Shown here: positions 15,749 to 22,369 of the stretch, piece after piece
How the letters are laid out: each line of letters begins with the position of its first letter
How positions within the stretch are numbered: position 1 is the first letter of the stretch
Made by a program: the position numbers and the translations under genes
Source: Nevskia sp.
GTDB lineage: Bacteria > Pseudomonadota > Gammaproteobacteria > Nevskiales > Nevskiaceae
DNA length: 38,505 bases
NCBI GenBank assembly: GCA_031291075.1
Contig: JARLJS010000239.1
Coordinates: forward strand, 1-38,505
Reading direction: 5' to 3'
The notes under the pieces: model-generated
Database searches by the model: none
Seen by the model: the letters and a program-made list of their open reading frames with translations, nothing else
Told to the model about the DNA's origin: nothing

Positions 15749-16039
15749 TCAGTTGCCGAACGCGTGGAACAAGGTACCGATCTTCTCCATCAGGCTGTAG
15801 GCGAGCAGCACCACGATGCCATAGCAGCCCACGAAGCAGAAGATGCGCAACTCCAGCGTGTACTCCTCCAGCGGCGTGCCGATCAGCCAGGCGAAGCGGC
15901 CCACGCTGTTGCCGAGGCCCAGGTCCCTCTTGAAGGTTTCGACGTCGTCGAAGAAGTAGCGGGCCAGCGGGAGCAGGGCCGGCAGGCAGATCACGGCTGC
16001 GACAATGAGGAGCTTGGGGTGAGCGACGAGGTGGAGCAT
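15749..16039 (-). CDS. Small two-pass membrane protein, unknown
   Basis: 96 aa with two hydrophobic helices (about residues 10-30 and 65-85) joined by a charged loop (RYFFDDVETFKRDLGLGN). No family is recognised and no strong ribosome site precedes the ATG at 16039. Composition is less GC-rich than the surrounding genes. Together with the next gene upstream on the same strand it forms a small island enclosed by repeats of families A and B. Confidence 0.5.
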   Translation of the reverse strand: MLHLVAHPKLLIVAAVICLPALLPLARYFFDDVETFKRDLGLGNSVGRFAWLIGTPLEEYTLELRIFCFVGCYGIVVLLAYSLMEKIGTLFHAFGN

Positions 16040-16091
16040 TGCACGACTCGTTATTGGACATTACCTGCGAAGCGCTGCTGCTCTGCAAGGC

Positions 16092-16460
16092 TTACCAGAA
16101 TTTCCACCACGGCTTCTGCGCCTTGACTGCCTGTCTCCAACGTTCATCCGTTTCCCACTCCAGTCCCACCGGGCCTTGTGGCAGCAGGTGATCGCAGTAG
16201 TCCGATTGGTTCCCCAGTCGACGGATGATCCACTGGTCGTGCCCGCCGTAGCGGATCGCGTTTACGCAGCAGACTTCGGCCGCTGAGCAGGCATGTTCGA
16301 TTTCCTCCGGCGTCCTGGGCTGACGGATGAAATAGGTATCGGAATTGTCGCCTTCCAGGGGAGCCAGCAGCTCAGGGGCCTCACCTTCAGGCAACGTGCA
16401 AGCCATGCAATCGCCCGTGGTATAGAAGTCTCCAGGAACGTTTTTGTGAAAGCGCTTCAT
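16092..16460 (-). CDS. Ferredoxin-like Cys-containing protein
   Basis: 122 aa. The layout NVPGDFYTTGDCMACTLPEGEAPELL, then YFIRQPRTPEEI, then SAAEVCCVNAIRYGG, resembles a group of small ferredoxin-like proteins in which CxxC near the N-terminus and a later Cys cluster bind an iron-sulfur centre (seen: C18, C21 and a CC pair near 68-69). The C-terminal tail is Trp-rich (ETDERWRQAVKAQKPWWKFW). GAGG precedes the ATG at 16460 by 8 bases. An electron-transfer role is inferred by pattern only; an immunity or orphan cargo protein is the alternative. Confidence 0.5.
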   Translation of the reverse strand: MKRFHKNVPGDFYTTGDCMACTLPEGEAPELLAPLEGDNSDTYFIRQPRTPEEIEHACSAAEVCCVNAIRYGGHDQWIIRRLGNQSDYCDHLLPQGPVGLEWETDERWRQAVKAQKPWWKFW

Positions 16461-16548
16461 CGTCGAGCCTCATGTTGGTGATGCCCGGGTGCCGGTGACG
16501 TGAAGATACTATGCCCGTGCGGCGGACGGCGGGGTTCGTTAAAAAAAC

Positions 16549-16747
16549 GTAGCCCGGATGCAGCGCGGCGGAATCCGGGAGGCGCCTCCAATGACACCTG
16601 GCATCTGCCATCCGTGGCGAGACAGCTGATTGGAATCCAACCCCCAGCCCGGCCATCCCTGGCCGGTCGTTCGCCGGGGCGAATGTCCACTGGACATTCG
16701 CTTGATCCCGCCTCACCCCGGATTCCACTCCGTTCCATCCGGGCTAC
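16549..16747. repeat. Inverted pair of family B repeats, about 199 bp
   Basis: The left arm (16549-16580, starting GTAGCCCGGATG) and right arm (16716-16747, ending CATCCGGGCTAC) are inverted copies with a few differences. Inside lie two further perfect hairpins: CCGGCCA/TGGCCGG (16649-16666) and GCGAATGTCC/GGACATTCGC (16679-16701). The right end supplies the TAG stop codon of acpH. Confidence 0.7.
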
Positions 16748-17328
16748 TCCTCCTCCGCAAACCGCCGCGCCGCCGTGCCCAGATCCTCCAGCAACTGCGG
16801 CAGATCGTCGGTGGCGGCGGCGGCGTGTTCGCGCCAATCCCTCCCGGCCTCGATCAGCCCTTCCGGCTTCTTCAGCCAGCGCGCGGTGCGGCGCTGGGCG
16901 AGGTCGATGCCGCGCGGATTGGCGTAGGAGCGCAGCAGGCGGTGCATGCGCCAGCTGGAGGGAGCGCCACGGCCGGCCAGGACGAAGCCCTCGCGCTCGG
17001 CGCAAACCGCGGTGGCGGCGGCGCGGGCGAACTCGGCCAGGCTTTGCGGGTGGTAGCGCTGCCAGTCGCGCGCCAGGCAGTGGTCGTAGACCACGTCCAG
17101 CACGATGCCGGCGTAGCGCCGCGCGCCGGGGCCGAAGCGGGTGCGGGCGGCGGCCACCAGCGGGTGGGCGTCGGTCACCACGTCCACCCGCCGGTGCAGG
17201 CGGATGGAGCGTTCCAGCTCGCGCGGAAAATGGCCGTCCAGCCGACCGTGCACCATGTCGCCCAGCACGGCGCCGGCCAGGGGCAGGCCGGCCTGCTCGG
17301 TGAGCCAGAGGTGGGCGAGGTAGTTCAT
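16744..17328 (-). CDS. acpH: Acyl carrier protein phosphodiesterase
   Basis: 194 aa, the same length as E. coli AcpH (193 aa). It removes the 4'-phosphopantetheine arm from holo-ACP. The opening MNYLAHLWL and GDMVHG, the RSIRLHRRVDVVTDAHP block and LDVVYDHCLARDW with its metal-binding His/Asp pattern are those of the AcpH family. Start is taken at 17328 because the family begins with MN(Y/F)LAHL; upstream in-frame ATGs only add unrelated residues. The stop TAG lies inside a family B repeat, so the last residues (EEE) abut the insertion. Confidence 0.88.
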   Translation of the reverse strand: MNYLAHLWLTEQAGLPLAGAVLGDMVHGRLDGHFPRELERSIRLHRRVDVVTDAHPLVAAARTRFGPGARRYAGIVLDVVYDHCLARDWQRYHPQSLAEFARAAATAVCAEREGFVLAGRGAPSSWRMHRLLRSYANPRGIDLAQRRTARWLKKPEGLIEAGRDWREHAAAATDDLPQLLEDLGTAARRFAEEE

Positions 17329-17409
17329 CGGAAACGGGGGGTAATCGAAGCGCGGGCGGGCATGGGGTATGTTCAACGGGACGGCCGGCCCCTATATAGC
17401 ACGCGGGCA

Positions 17410-17436
17410 TGTCACACCGGCGCCGGCCATCTCGTC
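17410..17436 (+). promoter_or_regulatory. ECF41-type sigma factor promoter
   Basis: TGTCACA (17410-17416), a spacer of exactly 16 bases, then CGTC (17433-17436). This is the published target consensus of ECF41 sigma factors. It ends 24 bases before the start codon of the first gene in the operon that contains an ECF41 sigma gene, so autoregulation is the natural reading. Confidence 0.8.
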
Positions 17437-17459
17437 TTAGGGGTGGAAACGGAGGATCT

Positions 17460-17849
17460 ATGCGCAGTTCGTCACACACGATGCAAGCCTCGGTGCTCGG
17501 CATGCTGCTGCTCGCCAACGGGGCGTTCATGGTGGCGGCACCGGAGGCCTGGTATCACGCGGTGCCGACGGTGCCCGACACCGGGCCGTTCAACCCGCAC
17601 TTCGTGCGCGACATCGGCTGCGCCTTCGCCACCGCCGCGCTGGGCCTGCTGTGGTTCGCCCGCGATGCCGCGGCGCGGCCGGCGGCGCTGGCGGCCTCCG
17701 TCTTCCTCGGCCTGCACGCCCTGACCCACGTCTGGGACCTGCTGGCCGGGCGCGAGAGCGTGGAGCACTTCGCCGTCGACGGCGTGCTGGTGATCCTGCC
17801 CGCGCTATGGGCCGGCTGGCTTGCCCGGCCGCTGCGATCCACCATCTGA
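17460..17849 (+). CDS. Four-helix membrane protein in ECF41 operon
   Basis: 129 aa from the ATG at 17460, which follows GGAGG at 17451-17455; longer in-frame starts would overlap the promoter. Four hydrophobic helices are seen at about residues 9-27, 51-68, 75-90 and 103-122, with a conserved-looking WYHAVPTVPDTGPFNPHFVRD loop after the first helix. Unnamed membrane proteins with a PDTGPFNxHFVRDIG loop are widespread, but no function is known to me. It is the first gene after the ECF41 promoter, 12 bases upstream of the carboxymuconolactone-decarboxylase-like gene. Confidence 0.75.
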   Translation: MRSSSHTMQASVLGMLLLANGAFMVAAPEAWYHAVPTVPDTGPFNPHFVRDIGCAFATAALGLLWFARDAAARPAALAASVFLGLHALTHVWDLLAGRESVEHFAVDGVLVILPALWAGWLARPLRSTI

Positions 17850-17861
17850 AGGAGCGGTACG

Positions 17862-18416
17862 ATGTTCGACACCCTGCTGAAGAAACTGATCCGGCCACGC
17901 CTCGCCGCCTTCGAGCGCGCGTACGATTACGACATGAGCTATGCCCACGACATGCTCGACGCCAGCCCGGCGGCCGTGCTCAAGTTCAACCGCCTGATGG
18001 CCATGGCCAGGCACCGCGAGGAAGTGCCGCTGGACGCCTGGTACGCCGCCAAGCTGGCCGCCACCATGGCGGAGGACTGCGGCCCCTGCACCCAGCTCGT
18101 CGCCACCATGGCGGAGCGCGAGGGCGTGGCGCCGCAGGTGTTGCGCGGCATCCTCCAGCGCGATCCCGCCGCGCTGCCGGCGGACGCCGCGCTGGGCCTG
18201 CGTTACGCCCGGGCGGTGCTGGCGCACGACCTGCAGGCGCAGGAGCTGCAGCGCGAGGTGGTGCACCGCTGGGGCCGCAAGGCGCTGCTGTCGCTGGCTT
18301 TCGCCGTGACCACGTCGCGCATGTTCCCCACGCTCAAGTACGCGCTCGGCCACGGCCACGCCTGCGTGCGGGTGCGCGTGGGCGGGGTGGAGATGCCGGT
18401 GCAGGCGGCGGCATGA
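17862..18416 (+). CDS. Carboxymuconolactone decarboxylase/AhpD-like protein
   Basis: 184 aa, all-helical AhpD-like fold. The CxxC is in EDCGPCTQLV (C73, C76), preceded by the usual Glu/Asp. The His normally found four residues after the second Cys in AhpD is absent (Val), so the classical proton relay is incomplete. GAAGGAG lies about 9 bases before the ATG. ECF41 sigma genes are known to sit beside carboxymuconolactone decarboxylases, oxidoreductases or epimerases, and this is such a case. A role in redox or peroxide response is inferred; the substrate is unknown. Confidence 0.82.
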   Translation: MFDTLLKKLIRPRLAAFERAYDYDMSYAHDMLDASPAAVLKFNRLMAMARHREEVPLDAWYAAKLAATMAEDCGPCTQLVATMAEREGVAPQVLRGILQRDPAALPADAALGLRYARAVLAHDLQAQELQREVVHRWGRKALLSLAFAVTTSRMFPTLKYALGHGHACVRVRVGGVEMPVQAAA

Positions 18417-18426
18417 GGGGGCGGCG

Positions 18427-19311
18427 ATGAGCGCGGCATCGCAGCCGGACGCCGCCGCCGCGTTCGAGCCGCTGCGCGGCCAGCTCACCGGGCTGGCCTA
18501 CCGCATGCTCGGCTCGCGCGCGGAGGCGGAGGACGTAGTGCAGGAAGCCTACCTGCGCTGGCACGAGGCCGACCGCGCCGCCGTGCGCGAGCCGCGCGCC
18601 TACCTCAGCCGCACCGTCACCCGCCTGTGCCTGGACCAGCTCAAGTCGGCGCGCGCCCGGCGCGACGAGTACGTCGGCCCCTGGCTGCCGGAGCCGGTGC
18701 TGGAGCATGCCGGCTGGTCCGCGCCGGGCAGCGGCGAATATGCCGACGACCTGTCGGTGGCGCTGCTGCTCACGCTGGAGCGGCTGTCGCCGCTGGAGCG
18801 CGCCGCCTTCCTGCTGCACGACGTGTTCGACCTCGACTTCGAGCAGGTGGGCGAGGCGCTCGGCCGCGAAGCCGCCGCCTGCCGCCAGCTCGCCGCCCGT
18901 GCCCGCAGTCACGTGCGACAGGAGAAGCCGCGCTTCCGTCCCTCGCCGGAGGAGGAGGCGCGCGTGTTCGCCGCCTTCACCGCCGCGCTGGCGCAGGGCG
19001 ACATCGCAGGCCTGGTGCAGACCCTGGCCCAGGATGCGGTGTTCATCGCCGACGGCGGCGGCAAGGTCGCCGCCGCGGGCAAGCCGCTGCTGGGGCCGGA
19101 CCGCATCGCCAAGTTCCTCGCCGGCATCGTGCGCAAGCACCTGCTGCCGGTCGGCTACGAATACCGCATGCTGCGCGTCAACGACCTGCCCGGCCTGCTC
19201 ATCACCCACGGCGGAAGGCCGATCCAGACCATCGCGGTGGAAGTGCGCGACGGCATGGTCGCGGCGGTGTACACGGTGCGCAATCCGGACAAGTTGAGGC
19301 ACGTGCAGTAG
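18427..19311 (+). CDS. ECF41-family RNA polymerase sigma factor (SigJ-like)
   Basis: 294 aa. The sigma2 domain (about 12-80) has the GSRAEAEDVVQEAYLRW -10-recognition segment. Sigma4 (about 110-165) follows. A SnoaL-like extension (about 170-294) completes the protein. All three ECF41 hallmark motifs are present: WLPEP (86-90) in the linker, DGGGK (209-213) and NPDKL (286-290) in the extension. In ECF41 proteins this fused domain replaces an anti-sigma factor and controls activity. The start ATG follows GGGGGCG; spacing to the preceding gene is 10 bases. A perfect ECF41 promoter at 17410-17436 precedes the operon, implying positive autoregulation. The inducing signal is unknown. Confidence 0.93.
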   Translation: MSAASQPDAAAAFEPLRGQLTGLAYRMLGSRAEAEDVVQEAYLRWHEADRAAVREPRAYLSRTVTRLCLDQLKSARARRDEYVGPWLPEPVLEHAGWSAPGSGEYADDLSVALLLTLERLSPLERAAFLLHDVFDLDFEQVGEALGREAAACRQLAARARSHVRQEKPRFRPSPEEEARVFAAFTAALAQGDIAGLVQTLAQDAVFIADGGGKVAAAGKPLLGPDRIAKFLAGIVRKHLLPVGYEYRMLRVNDLPGLLITHGGRPIQTIAVEVRDGMVAAVYTVRNPDKLRHVQ

Positions 19312-19332
19312 CGGGGGGGACGTGTCCGGCGT

Positions 19333-19362
19333 GTAGGCTGGATGAAGCGCGGAGACTCCGGG
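19333..19362. repeat. Family B repeat, half copy
   Basis: GTAGGCTGGATGAAGCGCGG followed by AGACTCCGGG is a diverged family B arm, 30 bases upstream of the cassette-like ORF. Confidence 0.5.
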
Positions 19363-19401
19363 CGGTCCCTGCTCGCGGCGTACCAAGCAACGTTGGGCTT
19401 C

Positions 19402-19860
19402 ATGAATAGCATCTACGACACTATCCTGTGGCTCAAATCTGAGAGTACGGGCAGACAGTTTCTTGTCGTTCTCTTTTCCGCCGACACGGACATGGCAACG
19501 GCAGGCTGGGTTGCATTTACGAGCCTGGAAAAGCACGAGATTGTCGTTACTGAGCTGACAGCGGAGGAATACCGCGCAACAGCCAATGGCTCATCTGGCT
19601 ACTTGCAAGCTGAGAAGCGCATAAATGCTGCTCTTGGCAGAACAGATTTGAAGTGCCCGTGGATTGTCCGTGCAGAGGATGCCGGTCCTGGCGGGAAGGG
19701 CTTGTCGTTTCAAGAGTTCAGGAAGGTCTACCGCCCGCCCATCATCTACTATCGGGACATCTTCCAATCAGACGCAGTAGACGCAGTAGCACAAGAAGTA
19801 TCTCGTGTCTCACTCCGTCAGTTTGAGCAGGCCGGCGGCAAGCTGGTCGTCGTGCAGTGA
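19402..19860 (+). CDS. Cassette-like orphan ORF, unknown function
   Basis: 152 aa from ATG 19402; an earlier in-frame ATG at 19342 lies outside the presumed cassette, inside a repeat. The protein is soluble, mixed alpha/beta and without signal peptide or Cys cluster; notable segments are QFLVVLFSADTD, HEIVVTELTAEEY and IIYYRDIF. No family is recognised. Codon and base use are clearly less GC-rich than the ECF41 gene before it and the isomerase after it. There is no good ribosome site, which is common for integron cassettes that rely on upstream translation. Transferred origin is inferred. Confidence 0.6.
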   Translation: MNSIYDTILWLKSESTGRQFLVVLFSADTDMATAGWVAFTSLEKHEIVVTELTAEEYRATANGSSGYLQAEKRINAALGRTDLKCPWIVRAEDAGPGGKGLSFQEFRKVYRPPIIYYRDIFQSDAVDAVAQEVSRVSLRQFEQAGGKLVVVQ

Positions 19861-19905
19861 GCCCAACCATTACTTCCAGCTGACGTCCCGGCCGCCGCTG
19901 AAACG
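19861..19905 (+). repeat. attC-like recombination site at the cassette end
   Basis: GCCCAAC (R'') is followed by CATTAC, then TTCCAGC, then a 16-base centre, then GCTGAA and ACG. TTCCAGC pairs with GCTGAA if one C is left unpaired. Closing the cassette into a circle would join ACG to TTGGGC and regenerate GTTGGGC (R'). An unpaired base in the L'' arm and matched outer cores are the defining features of attC sites. The short right spacer is atypical. Confidence 0.45.
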
Positions 19906-19928
19906 CGGCGAGGTGCCGTCCTCCCACC

Positions 19929-20537
19929 ATGACCACTATCGCCTTCTACTACTCCATCGGCAGCCGCTACTCCTACCTGGCGTCGAGCCAGCTGGCGCGG
20001 CTGGAGCAGGACTTCGGCTGCCGCGTCGACTGGCGTCCGATCAACGGCTCGGCCCTGCGGGCGCGCAGCGTCTACAACCCGTTCGAGCAGGCGCGTGCCA
20101 CCGGTCAGTACGACTGGTCCTATCGCGAGCGCGACGCTACACGCTGGGCGGCGCTGTACGGGATTCCCTTCCTGGAACCCCGCGGCCGCGTGCAGTTCGA
20201 TCCGCAGCAGCTCGCCCTGGCGGCGGTGGCGGCGAAGCGGCTGGGCGTGGTGGAGGCCATGAGCCACGCGCTGTTCGGCGCGATGTTCGCGGAAGCCGCC
20301 GTCACGGCAATCGACCGGGCGGAGTGCATCCGCCGCGCGCAAGCCTGCTCGATTGCCGCCGCGCGCTTCGAACAGGAGCTCGACGATCCGGCCACCGCGC
20401 AGGAGCTGGCGGACATCACCGGCGAGGCGGACCGCCTGGGCGTGTTCGGCGTGCCCACCTTCGTGGTGGACGGCGAGCTGTTCTGGGGCAACGATCGCCT
20501 GGTGCTGCTGCGGCAGCATCTCGCGGCGCGCGGGTAA
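19929..20537 (+). CDS. DsbA-fold 2-hydroxychromene-2-carboxylate isomerase-like protein
   Basis: 202 aa of the DsbA/kappa-class GST superfamily. The N-terminal strand-turn FYYSIGSRYSYLAS carries the Ser that activates glutathione in HCCA isomerases (NahD type) instead of a CxxC. The C-terminal GVFGVPTFVVDGELFWGNDRL has the cis-Pro and the conserved W-G-x-D/R ending. A helical insert lies between. It is likely a glutathione-dependent isomerase or transferase; the true substrate is unknown because no naphthalene-pathway genes are adjacent. The cassette-like ORF ends 24 bases before it and may have disturbed its original promoter region. Confidence 0.82.
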   Translation: MTTIAFYYSIGSRYSYLASSQLARLEQDFGCRVDWRPINGSALRARSVYNPFEQARATGQYDWSYRERDATRWAALYGIPFLEPRGRVQFDPQQLALAAVAAKRLGVVEAMSHALFGAMFAEAAVTAIDRAECIRRAQACSIAAARFEQELDDPATAQELADITGEADRLGVFGVPTFVVDGELFWGNDRLVLLRQHLAARG

Positions 20538-20581
20538 AGCCGCGCTTCTTCCCCAACGGTTACCGCGTGCAGCTCGGCGGC

Positions 20582-20603
20582 GCGACGGTCGCCCCGACCG
20601 CGC
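20582..20603. terminator. Hairpin between two convergent genes
   Basis: CGGTCG (20586-20591), CCC, CGACCG (20595-20600), extended by GCG/CGC around a bulged A. No T-run follows on either strand, so classical Rho-independent termination is doubtful, but it is the only strong hairpin in the 71-base convergent gap. Confidence 0.3.
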
Positions 20604-20608
20604 GGGGC

Positions 20609-20959
20609 CTAAGTCGCCTTCTTCAGGAAGCTCTGTTTCAGCATGAAATTGCCGGCCTCGGTCCGGCAGTCGACCGCGTGATCGCCGGAAGCGAGGCGGA
20701 TGTTCTTGATCTTGGTGCCCTGCTTGAGCGTGATGGAGGAGCCTTTGACCTTGAGGTCCTTGATCAGGATCACGGCATCGCCCTCCTGCAGCACGTTGCC
20801 GTTGGCGTCCACGATCGCCTCGGCGGCTTCGCCGGCTTCGGCTTCGGCCTTGGCCGCCACCGGCCATTCGTAGGCGCAGTCGGCGCAGATGTACTGCTCG
20901 CCGTCCTGGTAGGTGTTTTCCATCTTGCATACGGGGCAGGGCGGGGGTACGGCGGTCAT
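20609..20959 (-). CDS. yjdM: YjdM/PhnA-family zinc ribbon protein
   Basis: 116 aa, the usual size. The N-terminal zinc ribbon has CPVC (about 8-11) and CADC (about 25-28). After an Ala/Glu-rich linker comes the PhnA C-terminal domain: DANGNVLQEGDAVILIKDLKVKGS, then KQGTKIKNIRL and HAVDCRTEAGNFMLKQSFLKK. These proteins were named from the alkylphosphonate locus but have no proven part in phosphonate breakdown. It is convergent with the isomerase gene and stands alone. Confidence 0.92.
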   Translation of the reverse strand: MTAVPPPCPVCKMENTYQDGEQYICADCAYEWPVAAKAEAEAGEAAEAIVDANGNVLQEGDAVILIKDLKVKGSSITLKQGTKIKNIRLASGDHAVDCRTEAGNFMLKQSFLKKAT

Positions 20960-21041
20960 GGTTGGCCTGGTCTCATCGGGAGTTGGTGGAGCGTTATTGT
21001 ACCGCCCGCTGCCGGGTGCCCTTGCAAGGAATGCCTTGCCG

Positions 21042-21656
21042 TCAGATCCCGTCCAGCATCCACTTGAGCCGCCGCGCCGGATCGTCGAACTTCACCTTCT
21101 GCTCGTCGAACGCCTCCGGATCGAACTTGCCGCGCCGGCCTTTCGCGCCCGCCGCCCATCGATGCAGGCTGGCGTGTTCGGGGTACCCGGGGTCGGCCAG
21201 AATGGCGAGCAGGTCCTGGTACCCGTATGGCCCGCCGCAATCGTCGGGCGGTCCCGAGCGCTCACCGGCGACGCATCGCGGATACTTCTTTCCCGCCGCC
21301 GGCGGCAGCACCTCCTCAAGCTGGATGGCGTGATACCAATCGTCGCCGAAGTCGTACCAATAGATGGCGCGCGGTTTCTTCGGGGAGAGATAGTCCGCCA
21401 CGCGATGCTGCCATCCCGGCAGCGACTCGGGTTCTTCCATGCCGGCCTTGTCCATGGGGATGCCGAAGCATTGAACCACCCGCCCGGCGGGAACCTGGAA
21501 TTCATGCAGATGGCTGTCGTTCCAACCGAAAGCGCTCTGGATGGCGATGTGCAGATCCCAGAAGGTGTACGAATCCGGCACCTGAATACGACGCCAGATC
21601 AGCGGCTGGATGTCTTGCAGTTCGACGCGGAATTGCAGAATGTGGGGCGGGGTCAT
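21042..21656 (-). CDS. Plasmid pRiA4b ORF-3 family protein
   Basis: 204 aa from ATG 21656, with AGGAT 8 bases upstream; longer frames run into the opposite-strand gene. The family's order of motifs is clear: FRVELQDIQPLIWRRIQVP, TFWDLHIAIQSAFGWNDSHLHEF, a YWYDFGDDWYHAI block, and RCVAGERSGPPDDCGGPYGY. These proteins occur on plasmids, IS1096-type elements and many chromosomes and their function is unknown. Divergent from the nucleotidyltransferase-like gene, with start codons about 45 bases apart. Confidence 0.9.
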   Translation of the reverse strand: MTPPHILQFRVELQDIQPLIWRRIQVPDSYTFWDLHIAIQSAFGWNDSHLHEFQVPAGRVVQCFGIPMDKAGMEEPESLPGWQHRVADYLSPKKPRAIYWYDFGDDWYHAIQLEEVLPPAAGKKYPRCVAGERSGPPDDCGGPYGYQDLLAILADPGYPEHASLHRWAAGAKGRRGKFDPEAFDEQKVKFDDPARRLKWMLDGI

Positions 21657-21699
21657 GGTGAAATATCCTAACCCGATGCGCCAGGGTAGAGTGATCCCC

Positions 21700-22227
21700 A
21701 TGCGATGGAATATCGATCCGCAACAAGCCGCCGCGGTCCGCGCTGCGCTGCTCGAAGCGGTGGGCGTATTCGTGCAGGCCGCCTGCCGGCTGGCCCAGGT
21801 CCGGCGCATCGCCCTGGTCGGCTCCCTCACCACACCCAAGCCGGACCCGAAGGACGCCGATGTGCTGGTGACTGTGACCGATGTGGTGGACCTGGAGGCG
21901 CTGGCCGGAATTGGCCGCCGGCTCAAGGGCGCCGCCCAGCGGCATAACCGCGGCGCAGACATCTTCCTGTGCTCGCCCGACTACCGCTACCTGGGACGCA
22001 CCTGCCATTACCGGGAATGCCATGTTCGCGTTGCGTGCCAGGGCCGGCGGTGCCGGAACGGCAACTACCTGAGGGACGACCTGCAGGTCGTGACGCTGTC
22101 TCGGGATCTGCTGCGGGAGCCGCCCATCGAGCTATGGCCGGACGTCTTGACCCGGGTTCCGGTGCCGGAGGACGTCGCCCGCATCTTGCGAATCGGGCAA
22201 GGCAGCGATCCAGGCCCTAGTGTTTAA
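21700..22227 (+). CDS. Minimal nucleotidyltransferase-domain protein with Cys cluster
   Basis: 175 aa from ATG 21700; in-frame starts at 21655 and 21676 are possible. The polymerase-beta-type motif is GS (41-42) followed by DAD (52-54), i.e. the GS-x9-DxD metal site that binds Mg-NTP. After it comes a Cys-rich segment (C91, C102, C107, C113, C118) that looks like a zinc knuckle. The third catalytic acidic residue is not obvious. Members of this class modify small molecules, RNA or toxins, and some are MNT-type antitoxins, but no HEPN gene is next to it, so no target can be named. Confidence 0.65.
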   Translation: MRWNIDPQQAAAVRAALLEAVGVFVQAACRLAQVRRIALVGSLTTPKPDPKDADVLVTVTDVVDLEALAGIGRRLKGAAQRHNRGADIFLCSPDYRYLGRTCHYRECHVRVACQGRRCRNGNYLRDDLQVVTLSRDLLREPPIELWPDVLTRVPVPEDVARILRIGQGSDPGPSV

Positions 22228-22369
22228 CAGACCCTAGGCGCGACCTCGACATTGCGCTAGTCTGGAACAGCCGCCCTGCCATGCCGCTCCATGCGCAGGT
22301 AGAAAACCTCACATGGCGGATCTTGGCATGCGCCGGACGGGCAACCTGTCTGGATCAGGAGGGCATGTC

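Larger units (their letters stand above)
19393..19905 (+). mobile_element. Possible lone integron gene cassette (513 bp)
   Basis: A single AT-richer ORF is enclosed by integron-type cores. On the left GTTGGGC (19392-19398, matches GTTRRRY) sits 3 bases before the ATG. On the right GCCCAAC (19861-19867, matches RYYYAAC) begins right after the stop codon and is the exact complement of the left core. An attC-like stretch then ends in ...GAAACG at 19905. No integrase, attI site or second cassette is visible. The alternative is that the ORF split a common GTTGGGCTTC/AGCCCAAC dispersed repeat. Confidence 0.5.

Noticed and set aside
21656-21962. Upstream extension of the pRiA4b ORF-3-like protein to 306 residues
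   Set aside because: The extension would lie antisense to the nucleotidyltransferase gene, and a well-placed AGGAT supports the ATG at 21656.
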